A stretch of 38,492 nucleotides of DNA. Source: Dehalococcoidales bacterium (GTDB lineage Bacteria; Chloroflexota; Dehalococcoidia; Dehalococcoidales; CSSed11-197). Under the pieces are notes generated by a model. It searched no databases. It saw only the letters and a program-made list of their open reading frames with translations, and had not been told where the DNA came from. The stretch is from contig JAQWDO010000001.1 of the NCBI GenBank assembly GCA_028705415.1, positions 1-38,492 on the forward strand, written 5' to 3'. A program made the translations under genes and the position numbers. Shown piece by piece: positions 6,999 through 13,999 of the stretch. Each line of letters starts with the position of its first letter. Positions within the stretch are counted from its first letter, which is position 1.

Positions 6999-8473
6999 TG
7001 GCTGAGAATATTATCTGGATATCGGGCATACCAGCGCTTCTTTCATCAGGCCTGGTGCTGTTGGTTTCCCGCTGTTTCAAACGTGCCGGCAACCATCACT
7101 ACAGCTTGCTGGCCATAATACAGGCGGTAATATATATGGGGCTGAGCATCTGGATGGCCAGCTTAAACCGCCCGGTAGAATTATCCGGCAATGGTTATTT
7201 TTATATGGATACGCTGGCTGTTTTTGAAATACTGATTACGGCTGCGTTATTTTTACTGGCAGCAATATACTCCCGCGGGTATATAGACAGCCTGCTCAAG
7301 CAAGAAGAAATCGAAGAATCACTGCTTCCCGTTTTCTATGGGTCTTTCTGTTTGCTTGAGACAGTTCTTATAATGGGCTTTTTATCCAACAACCTGGCGC
7401 TTTTATGGATATTTATAGAACTCTCAACCATATTTTCAGCCGTGCTTATAGTTACTCTGAAAGCCAGGGAAAATATTACCGCTGCGCTTAAATACGTTTT
7501 CGTGGCATCTACCTCCATGCTGTTTACTTTCATGGGCATCATCATTCTGTTTAGTTTGAGCCAGGAAGCAATCAGCGGCGGGAGCCTCAACTGGAACAGC
7601 CTGATGGAAAACGCAGCCGGTTTTAACCAGAGTGCTTTCAACGTCGCCTTTATCCTGATGCTTATCGGTTTTGGAGCCAAATCGGGGATGGTCCCCTTCC
7701 ATACCTGGATGCCGCAAGCGTATGCTAAAGCTCCTTCAGCGGTATCGGTAATGTATGGCCCGGTACTTAACCTGGGGCTGTTTGCCATTATCCGCTTATT
7801 TTCTATCAGTCATCAGACGGGTGACACCGGGCTGGTGAATACAACCCTGCTTTCGATTGGAACGCTGACCATAGGTGTGGCAGCTTTTAGCCTGCTTGCC
7901 AGAACCAATACCAAAAAAGTCATTGCATTTTCTGCCATAGAACAAACAGGGCTTGCCCTGGTTGGTATGGGGCTCGCCAGCCCGCTGGCATTTTTCTGGG
8001 TGGTTTTCAACCAGCTTGCCCAACCCTTTATTAAAGCACTGCTGTTTTTTTCAGCAGGAATATGGCACCGGCAATATCTTTCCAACAAATTCAGTGCAGT
8101 TATCCAGCCGATGAGCCATCAGCCACTCGCCAGCATCGGGCTTATTGCCGGCATAGCCGCGGCTGCAGGTACGCCGCTGCTGCCGGTTTTTCTGGTCAAA
8201 TTCAATATACTCAGCGTGCTGGCAGAAAAACCACTGTTGTTCTTCGTAGTTCTTTTATTATTTATGGTTGTGGCTGCCGGCATGGGATATTACTTCCTCA
8301 GGGCTTTCAGCCAGAAGGGTGAAGCAGAAATCGGTCTGTTTAAAACACCGCTTTCAATGAAAGTGCCGATAATCGTTTGTATGGTGATTATTCTGATCCT
8401 CGGCGTGCACGTACCCTCGTGGTTAACCGGCATTATAAATACTATTTGTGCTGAACTGGGGATATGCGCATGA
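6998..8473 (+). CDS. hyfF: Hydrogenase-4-like membrane subunit HyfF (NuoN/MrpD family)
   Basis: A second antiporter-like subunit of 491 residues. The conserved features are Glu141 in LLWIFIELSTIF, Lys228 in FGAKSGMVPFHTWMPQAYAKAP, and Lys346 in AQPFIKALLFF; the mid-channel Lys seen in HyfB is Asn here (VLNLGLFAI). Members of this family translocate H+ or Na+ across the cytoplasmic membrane as pistons of complex I-type machines or Mrp antiporters. The coding region overlaps hyfE by one base and hyfG by ten. With hyfB this gives two potential ion channels in the complex. Confidence 0.85.
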   Translation: MAENIIWISGIPALLSSGLVLLVSRCFKRAGNHHYSLLAIIQAVIYMGLSIWMASLNRPVELSGNGYFYMDTLAVFEILITAALFLLAAIYSRGYIDSLLKQEEIEESLLPVFYGSFCLLETVLIMGFLSNNLALLWIFIELSTIFSAVLIVTLKARENITAALKYVFVASTSMLFTFMGIIILFSLSQEAISGGSLNWNSLMENAAGFNQSAFNVAFILMLIGFGAKSGMVPFHTWMPQAYAKAPSAVSVMYGPVLNLGLFAIIRLFSISHQTGDTGLVNTTLLSIGTLTIGVAAFSLLARTNTKKVIAFSAIEQTGLALVGMGLASPLAFFWVVFNQLAQPFIKALLFFSAGIWHRQYLSNKFSAVIQPMSHQPLASIGLIAGIAAAAGTPLLPVFLVKFNILSVLAEKPLLFFVVLLLFMVVAAGMGYYFLRAFSQKGEAEIGLFKTPLSMKVPIIVCMVIILILGVHVPSWLTGIINTICAELGICA

Positions 8474-10038
8474 TGGATATCGTTACAACCGGGCTAATGA
8501 CTCACCTTGAATCCAGGCAAATTGGCAGCCGTTTCTCCCGGGGGGAAGGTGGGGAATACTATTTGCGCGTTCCCGGCGATGGAATCATAGAAGCTGCCGG
8601 ATGGCTGGCTAACCGGGAAGATCTTGCCCTTATCGGCATTTGGGCAGTTCCAGGCCATGAAAAAGATTGTCTTGAACTATACTATGCCTTTGAATTAAAG
8701 CAACCGTCCCCAGCCCTGGTTATGATTGCCGAGGTTAAAAACAACCAGGCGCCTTCCATATACAAAATATTCCCGGCAGCAATCAACTTTGAACGCAGAG
8801 CCAGAGACTGGTACGGCCTGGATTTTACCAGCCTGCCCGATACCCGCCGCCTGCTCCTGCACGAAGCCTACCCGGCAGATTTCCACCCAATGGTCGATTC
8901 AGATCCAGAGACACTTTCAAGTAACCTGGCCACTACCGAATACTCATTCAAGAAGTTTGAAGGCGAAGGCCTTTACCAGGTTCCGGTAGGCCCTGTGCAT
9001 GCCGGAATTATAGAACCGGGCCATTTTCGCTTCAGCGTTATCGGGGAAACCATTTTCAACCTCGAGTTAAGGCTGGGATATAAACACCGGGGCTTAAACA
9101 AACTGGCTGAAGGTAAAACCGTAGCTGAGGTAAACAAATTATCAGAGAGCATCAGCGGGGATGAAAGCGCGGTTAATGCCTGCTCTTTCTCACTGGCAGT
9201 AGAAAAGATAGCCGGCGCTGAACTCCCAAAACGAGCATGGGAGTTGCGAACGATCCTCCTTGAAATGGAGCGCCTGTACTCTCACCTTGGGGATCTGGCA
9301 GGAATGCTGGTAGATGTAGGTTACCCAATCGGGGCTTCTCCGTTCTTTATTCTTCGAGAGGAAATAATGCGCTGGAACGCCACCTTTACCGGTTCCAGAT
9401 TTCTCAAGGGTGCAATTATACCGGGTGGATTAAGCCGGGATATAGAAGATGGTATGCTCCAGAAGTTCAAGTTTTTTCTGGTTACTTTTTCCCGCCGCAT
9501 GAGAAAGGCACTGTCTGATGTTGATGAATCTGCCTGGGTAATTGACAGGTTCGAAACTACCGGAATTGTATCACCGGAACTGGTAGCGCCTCTGAGCCTC
9601 AGCGGACCGGTAGCCCGTGCTTCCGGCTATGATGGTGATACCAGGCAGTTGCACACTTACGGAGTTTATACGGGTTTAAAGTATACGATACCGGTTAAAA
9701 CCTCCGGTGACGTGCTGGCCAGGTTCAGGGTAAAAGCAGAGGAAGCGGCTTCTTCAATTGATATAATAAGTGAAACCATTGCCCGTTGCTCTCCCGGGCC
9801 GGTTTTTTCGGGTTTTGACCCGGGATCCGGCCAGGCCATAGCAATGCTTGAAGCTCCACGAGGCCGGAATATTCACTGGCTGAGAGTAAAAAACGGCACA
9901 GTTGAGCACTGGGAGGTGATCACCGCTTCCTTCTGTAACTGGCCGGCCATTGAACATGCCGTCATAAACAACATCCTGCCGGATTTTCCGGTGATAAATA
10001 AAAGCTTTAATTTATCCTACGCTGGAAACGATCTTTAA
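8464..10038 (+). CDS. hyfG: HyfG-like large subunit lacking all NiFe-binding cysteines
   Basis: A 524-residue fusion of a NuoC-like domain (about 1-165) and a NuoD/hydrogenase large-subunit domain (about 175-524), the architecture of HycE/HyfG. The fold signatures remain (GPVHAGIIEPGHFRF, LRLGYKHRGLNKLAEGK, LLEMERLYSHLGDLAGM). The two metal motifs do not. Where group 4 enzymes have CGxC followed by His in the first motif, this protein has Ser231-Gly-Asp-Glu234, with Asn238 in place of the His; where they end with DPCxxC, it has NLSYAG (Ser518, Gly521). All four NiFe ligands are therefore replaced, in an ungapped alignment with good flanking matches (VNKLSE before, SLAVEKI after). It cannot carry the hydrogenase centre and is closest in concept to Ehr-type proteins or to complex I NuoD. 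No maturation protease tail is present. Confidence 0.85.
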   Translation: MRMMDIVTTGLMTHLESRQIGSRFSRGEGGEYYLRVPGDGIIEAAGWLANREDLALIGIWAVPGHEKDCLELYYAFELKQPSPALVMIAEVKNNQAPSIYKIFPAAINFERRARDWYGLDFTSLPDTRRLLLHEAYPADFHPMVDSDPETLSSNLATTEYSFKKFEGEGLYQVPVGPVHAGIIEPGHFRFSVIGETIFNLELRLGYKHRGLNKLAEGKTVAEVNKLSESISGDESAVNACSFSLAVEKIAGAELPKRAWELRTILLEMERLYSHLGDLAGMLVDVGYPIGASPFFILREEIMRWNATFTGSRFLKGAIIPGGLSRDIEDGMLQKFKFFLVTFSRRMRKALSDVDESAWVIDRFETTGIVSPELVAPLSLSGPVARASGYDGDTRQLHTYGVYTGLKYTIPVKTSGDVLARFRVKAEEAASSIDIISETIARCSPGPVFSGFDPGSGQAIAMLEAPRGRNIHWLRVKNGTVEHWEVITASFCNWPAIEHAVINNILPDFPVINKSFNLSYAGNDL

Positions 10039-10040
10039 AA

Positions 10041-10562
10041 ATGCACAAAATCATAAGAAATATATTCAGTAGAAAGCTTTCATCCGTTAAAGACCCGACC
10101 ACGGAAGATTTCGAAATTACTGGCTTACAACTCAAGGAACATGTATGCAGGGTTTTTGGCCGCAGCCTGGCCATACGCGAGCTCGATTCAGGCTCGGATA
10201 ACTCTGCTGAGATCGAGCTAAACAACCTCAGCACTCCACATTATGATATCGAAAGGTTTGGAGTTAGCTTTGTTGCTTCTCCAAGGCATGCTGATGTGCT
10301 CCTTATCACCGGGGCAGTTACCCGCAACATGCAGGAAGCTGTAATGAAAACTTATGCCGCAATGCCCCGCCCCTGCTGGGTGATTGCCGTTGGGGACGAT
10401 GCCTGTGGCGAAGGGCTATTAAATGGCAGCTACGGAGTTCTTGGTGGAGCAGACAAGGTCCTGCCAGTAGATTTTAAAATCCCCGGAAACCCACCCGCTC
10501 CATTAGAAATAATGCAAGGCCTGGCTTCATTCATGGAAAGCATTCGCCAGCCGAAAGCCTGA
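10041..10562 (+). CDS. hyfI: HyfI-like small subunit (NuoB family) lacking all [4Fe-4S] cysteines
   Basis: The 173-residue protein aligns along the NuoB/HyfI family: HYDIERFGVSFVASPRHADVLLITGAVTRNM and GGADKVLPVDFKIPG are near-perfect family blocks. The cluster ligands are not: the usual CNGCE is Asp53-Asn-Ser-Ala56-Glu, the third ligand in AVGxC is Asp120 (AVGDDACGEG; the only Cys, 122, is two residues off register), and IPGCPP is IPGNPP (Asn150). All four N2-type cluster ligands are thus absent. In true enzymes this subunit wires the active site to ferredoxin-type subunits; none is encoded here. The gene begins two bases after hyfG and ends the operon. Conservation of the fold with loss of ligands argues for a structural role rather than decay. 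Confidence 0.85.
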   Translation: MHKIIRNIFSRKLSSVKDPTTEDFEITGLQLKEHVCRVFGRSLAIRELDSGSDNSAEIELNNLSTPHYDIERFGVSFVASPRHADVLLITGAVTRNMQEAVMKTYAAMPRPCWVIAVGDDACGEGLLNGSYGVLGGADKVLPVDFKIPGNPPAPLEIMQGLASFMESIRQPKA

Positions 10563-10592
10563 CCGTCGCGACTTTTATCCTTTTTATGACGT

Positions 10593-10614
10593 TGCCCGGG
10601 AACTGCTCCCGGCA
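10593..10614. terminator. Weak hairpin between convergent hyfI and cupin genes
   Basis: TGCCCGGGA and TCCCGGCA can pair with one bulged C around a five-base loop. No T-run follows on either strand, so termination activity is uncertain. Confidence 0.3.
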
Positions 10615-10635
10615 CCGGAAAGAAAGCGCACCTGC

Positions 10636-11013
10636 TTATTCATTTTCCATTACTTCAAGGTGCTTTTTAAAAATTTTCGGGTGGGGCGCTTTAACGACCA
10701 TAAATTCCAGTATTTGGTCATCACGGTTACTAACATTCATTCTGGTGTTAAAGGGAATTTTCACAATCTGCCCATACTTATAAACATGGGGCTCCTGATC
10801 ATCCAGCCTGAGGGACAAATTGCCTCGCATTACGATCATATAAACATTGGAATTTGAGTAATGTTCGGGAAGAGCGGCATCTTTTGGCAGAATCATATGG
10901 TTGATCTGAGCCGCATCATCCTGAACGATCTGTTCAATTGTTTTTTCCTCTTTAGTTGAATAGTTAAATATATTCTCTATCATGGAGCACCTGCCGTTTT
11001 TAATCTGAGTCAT
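10636..11013 (-). CDS. Small cupin-domain protein
   Basis: 125 residues with a single cupin core: LPEHYSNSNVYMIVMRGNLSLRLDD, then YGQIVKIPFNTRMNVSNRDDQILEFMVVKAP. His at the start of the motif and the GNLSL turn fit a six-stranded beta-barrel, but the second cupin His is missing, so metal binding is doubtful. It lies 90 bases downstream of the Crp/Fnr regulator gene on the same strand and close to hcp, so a role in nitrosative or redox stress is possible by context only. Start ATG at 11013 has GGGTG eight bases upstream; ATG at 10983 with AGGTG four bases away is an alternative. Confidence 0.7.
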   Translation of the reverse strand: MTQIKNGRCSMIENIFNYSTKEEKTIEQIVQDDAAQINHMILPKDAALPEHYSNSNVYMIVMRGNLSLRLDDQEPHVYKYGQIVKIPFNTRMNVSNRDDQILEFMVVKAPHPKIFKKHLEVMENE

Positions 11014-11102
11014 GGGAGCATCACCCTGCCGATAACAGCACTAGCTCAATTGCTTGATGATCCTGCTCTCCTATAATCCTTTTGTATATATACTATTATT
11101 AC

Positions 11103-11795
11103 TCACTGAATTGAATTCTCCAGCTTTAAAATATCGTTAATGGTAATATTCGAACCTTTAAACTCAATAATACCATCATCACGCATCAAGGCCATTTCTC
11201 TGGATAAAGACGGTCGCGGGATATTCAGATAATCTGCAAGCTCGTGTCTTTTCATTGCCAGAACGAAATCTTTATTACCTGTATCCAGATATAAATCAAG
11301 CAAATAGCTGCTGATCCTGCCTCTAATGTTTTTAGCCGAGATATGCTCAATTTTTTTATCTAACATTGAAGCCCGGTTGGACAAAATCTGAAGCATGTTC
11401 ATAATGAGCGTGCTGTGTGAAGTACAGATATTTGAGCAAGTCCCGGTTATCTTGTCCGGCGGCAGAAAAAGCAGGACGCAATCCTCCTGGGCTATAACCG
11501 TCATAGGCCAAATTCTGTGGTCGGAAAAGGCTACAATCTCCCCGAATATATCACCAGCTTCGAGTATCCCCATAATAATACGGTTGCCGGAATATGTTTC
11601 CTTTGTAAGCGCCAACTTGCCACAGGCAATAATGCCGATGCCTTGAAACGGCTGGCCATGGACAGCGACAATCTCCCGTTGTTTATATTCGCGCACTGCT
11701 GGCTTCAGACAGCCAAGCATAACATTCAGAGAATCGCTGGAGATATTTCGAAAAAGTAAAGCAGACTTTAAAGTATCAATCCATTCCAAATACAT
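11103..11795 (-). CDS. Crp/Fnr family transcriptional regulator (HcpR-like)
   Basis: 230 residues: an N-terminal cyclic-nucleotide-binding-type beta-roll (about 15-125, with GIGIIACGKLALTK and GILEAGDIFGEI), a long dimer helix, and a C-terminal winged helix whose recognition region is RHELADYLNIPRPSLSREMALMRDDG. It lacks the N-terminal Cys cluster of Fnr, so it is not an oxygen-sensing Fe-S Fnr. It is divergent from the hybrid cluster protein gene, the usual arrangement for HcpR regulators, which sense nitrosative stress (NO) through haem in studied members. A GTAAC-N4-GTTAC palindrome lies between the two genes. The haem requirement is not visible from sequence. Start ATG 11795 follows AAGG. 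Confidence 0.82.
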   Translation of the reverse strand: MYLEWIDTLKSALLFRNISSDSLNVMLGCLKPAVREYKQREIVAVHGQPFQGIGIIACGKLALTKETYSGNRIIMGILEAGDIFGEIVAFSDHRIWPMTVIAQEDCVLLFLPPDKITGTCSNICTSHSTLIMNMLQILSNRASMLDKKIEHISAKNIRGRISSYLLDLYLDTGNKDFVLAMKRHELADYLNIPRPSLSREMALMRDDGIIEFKGSNITINDILKLENSIQ

Positions 11796-11812
11796 CTAAA
11801 ACCTTCTATATG

Positions 11813-11826
11813 GTAACACACGTTAC
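11813..11826. promoter_or_regulatory. HcpR-type operator GTAAC-N4-GTTAC
   Basis: GTAAC (11813-11817), acac, GTTAC (11822-11826) is a perfect 5-4-5 inverted repeat with Crp/Fnr geometry. It is centred about 41-45 bases upstream of a plausible hcp start (-10 TAGATT at 11849-11854 or TTATAT at 11853-11858), the position for class II activation. For the regulator's own promoter (TATAAT on the minus strand, 11857-11852) it lies downstream of the start, the position for repression. Confidence 0.7.
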
Positions 11827-11905
11827 AGCTTTCATTTTGCCATTGTATTAGATTATATCTGACAGTGCAAATGGACTGTAAATAAAAAAAATTGGGAGGC
11901 AAATA

Positions 11906-13468
11906 ATGAATGACATGTTCTGTTTTCAATGCGAGCAGACAGCCAGGGGTACCGGCTGTACCAAAACAGGTGTCTGTGGCAAGAACCCTGATGTATCGCG
12001 AAAGCAAGACGAGTTGACCTGTTCCCTGATAGGACTGGCACGCTCTGCTGAGGGGAAAATACCGGGCAAAAACGCTGATGAACTGATGATGCAGGGCCTT
12101 TTCGCAACCCTGACCAACGTCAACTTCGATCCTGAACGCATTGATGAGCTTAAGATGCGGATTGAAACCGAAAAGGGGAAACTTGGCGGTGGCAAAGATT
12201 ATGACCCGGATAACCTCTTCCAGGGTGAAACTGATATTGTTTCTCTCCGCTCGACACTCCTTTTTGGAATGAGGGGCATGGCGGCGTATGCCTGGCATGC
12301 TCATATACTCGGTAAGGATGATTCCGAAGTTACTGCCTGGCTTTACAAAGGGATGAGAGAGATCGGCGCAGATCACGAAGTGGATAAGTGGTTATCCCTG
12401 ATTATGGAATTCGGACAGATCAATCTCAAGTGTATGGCCTTGCTGGATGAAGCCAACACTTCAGCTTACGGACACCCCGTACCTGCCACGGTAAGCATGA
12501 AAGTAGAAAAGGGGCCGTTTATCGTAGTTACTGGCCATGACCTGCTGGACCTCAAACACCTTCTCGAGCAAACAGAAGGTAAGGGAATCAATATTTACAC
12601 CCATGGCGAGATGCTGCCTGCACACGGCTACCCGGAACTGAGGAAGTATTCCCATCTGAAAGGCAATTACGGAACTGCGTGGCAAAACCAGCAGAAGGAA
12701 TTCGACCACCTGCCAGCACCAATTCTTTACACCACCAACTGTATCATGCCACCAAGGGAAACCTATGCCGAAAACATATTCACCACAGCAGTGGTTGGTT
12801 ATCCGGGGCTCAAGCATGTGCCGGACAAGGATCAAAAGAAAGACTTCACTCCGGTTATTGAAAAAGCGCTTGAGTTGGGTGGCTGGGACGAGGACAAGCA
12901 GTTCACCGGGATTAACGGGGGAACAGAACTGATGACCGGCTTTGCCAGAAATACGGTGATGGGAGTGGCAGACAAAGTTATTGAAGCGGTGAAATCAGGA
13001 GATCTCAAGCACATCTTTTTGGTGGGCGGCTGTGATGGAGCCAAACCTGGACGTAACTACTATACTGAATTCGTAAAACAGACTCCGGCCAATACGATAG
13101 TACTGACCCTTGCCTGTGGCAAATTCCGCTTTAACGACCTCAACATTGGCGAGCTTGCAGGCCTGCCACGTTTACTCGACATGGGGCAATGCAATGATGC
13201 CTATTCAGCCATCCATGTAGCTGCTGCACTGGCAAAGGCATTTGATTGCAGTGTCAACGACTTACCGCTTTCCATGGTGATCTCATGGTACGAACAAAAA
13301 GCAGTTTGTATTTTGCTTACGCTTCTGTCTCTTGGAATCAAGAACATCTACCTTGGGCCTTCATTGCCTGCTTTCATATCTTCCGCTGTGCTTAATGTCC
13401 TGGTGGAAAAGTTCGACCTTAAACCAATTTCAACTCCCGAAGCTGATATGAAGGCTATGTTAGGGTAA
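11906..13468 (+). CDS. hcp: Hybrid cluster protein (NO reductase / hydroxylamine reductase)
   Basis: 520 residues. The N-terminal cluster motif is Cys6-x2-Cys9-x8-Cys18-x5-Cys24, the spacing of the anaerobe class. The hybrid [4Fe-2O-2S] cluster ligands are recognisable in THGEMLPAHGY, TTNCIMPP, GGCDGA, LACGKFRFN and GQCND. The enzyme acts in the cytoplasm and removes NO by reduction to N2O, and can reduce hydroxylamine. No Hcr reductase is adjacent, so electrons must come from another donor. Start ATG 11906 has GGGAGG six bases upstream. The gene is divergent from an HcpR-like regulator with a shared operator and is closed by a 15-bp hairpin. Confidence 0.93.
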   Translation: MNDMFCFQCEQTARGTGCTKTGVCGKNPDVSRKQDELTCSLIGLARSAEGKIPGKNADELMMQGLFATLTNVNFDPERIDELKMRIETEKGKLGGGKDYDPDNLFQGETDIVSLRSTLLFGMRGMAAYAWHAHILGKDDSEVTAWLYKGMREIGADHEVDKWLSLIMEFGQINLKCMALLDEANTSAYGHPVPATVSMKVEKGPFIVVTGHDLLDLKHLLEQTEGKGINIYTHGEMLPAHGYPELRKYSHLKGNYGTAWQNQQKEFDHLPAPILYTTNCIMPPRETYAENIFTTAVVGYPGLKHVPDKDQKKDFTPVIEKALELGGWDEDKQFTGINGGTELMTGFARNTVMGVADKVIEAVKSGDLKHIFLVGGCDGAKPGRNYYTEFVKQTPANTIVLTLACGKFRFNDLNIGELAGLPRLLDMGQCNDAYSAIHVAAALAKAFDCSVNDLPLSMVISWYEQKAVCILLTLLSLGIKNIYLGPSLPAFISSAVLNVLVEKFDLKPISTPEADMKAMLG

Positions 13469-13486
13469 ACACCATAAGGCAGACTT

Positions 13487-13522
13487 ATATAAGGCAGGCT
13501 TGAGAGTAAGCCTGCCTTATAT
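13487..13522 (+). terminator. Terminator hairpin after hcp
   Basis: ATATAAGGCAGGCTT and AAGCCTGCCTTATAT form a perfect 15-bp stem with a GAGAGT loop. The first half is partly duplicated just upstream (ATAAGGCAGACT at about 13474-13485). There is no long T-run, so efficiency is uncertain. Confidence 0.65.
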
Positions 13523-13602
13523 ATCAATAAAGGATTCTAATAATAAATGCATGGGCAATCAACAGGAAGTATCAAGGAAGCGCTTGAAAACAGAAGGAAA
13601 AA

Positions 13603-13678
13603 TGGTGGAGATAGGGGGATTCGAACCCCCGACCTCGGCGATGCGAACGCCGCGCTCTCCCAATTGAGCTATATCCCC
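13603..13678 (-). tRNA. tRNA-Ala (anticodon CGC)
   Basis: The minus strand folds into a standard cloverleaf: acceptor GGGGATA with TATCTCC plus discriminator A, D-arm with GCTC..GAGC, anticodon loop TTCGCAT (anticodon CGC), and T-arm GGGGGTTCGAATCCCCC. The acceptor includes the G3-U70 wobble pair that defines alanine tRNAs. The terminal CCA is encoded. It reads GCG codons. Confidence 0.96.
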
Positions 13679-13825
13679 ACTGAGGAATTATTATAGCATA
13701 CGGCTACACCGGTTAAAATCAGCTTTACTCGTTCCGCTGATTTTCGGGGACTGCTTTCCTTGTTTGCCTTGCTCGATTATTGCTGGCGTCAAGTCATGTT
13801 TCCGTATGTACGGGCACAATCCGTG

Positions 13826-13856
13826 TGAGATTCTTCGCTTACGCTCTGAATGACAT
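13826..13856. repeat. Dispersed palindromic repeat, partial copy C
   Basis: The reverse complement reads ATGTCATTCAGAGCG, a short variable stretch, then GCGAAGAATCTCA, nearly the same as 28961-28990 and related to 1418-1450. Only one arm of the element is present, upstream of gatB. The rest of 13690-13958 shows no gene. Confidence 0.6.
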
Positions 13857-13958
13857 ATCAAGAGGTGATTACCCAATACGGTTAAAATCCTGCTCGGCCA
13901 GCTTGAAACCGATAAATCGGGCAATCTGGGATAATTATAATCCTGCCGGAAGCCTTTC

Positions 13959-13987
13959 TTGTAAGCTAAAAACAATGTTGTTATACT
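13959..13987 (+). promoter_or_regulatory. Promoter of gatB-secG with a very short leader
   Basis: TTGTAA (13959-13964), 17 bases, TATACT (13982-13987). The predicted start is near 13994, only about six bases before the gatB ATG at 14000, so the mRNA would be nearly leaderless. Confidence 0.55.
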
Positions 13988-13999
13988 TAACAGGTTAAA

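Noticed and set aside
3449..10562. Working NiFe hydrogenase or formate hydrogenlyase
   Set aside because: All NiFe and cluster cysteines are absent and no ferredoxin or maturation genes are present; complex I is also excluded by the HyfE/HyfF pattern and the missing NuoE-G, I, J.
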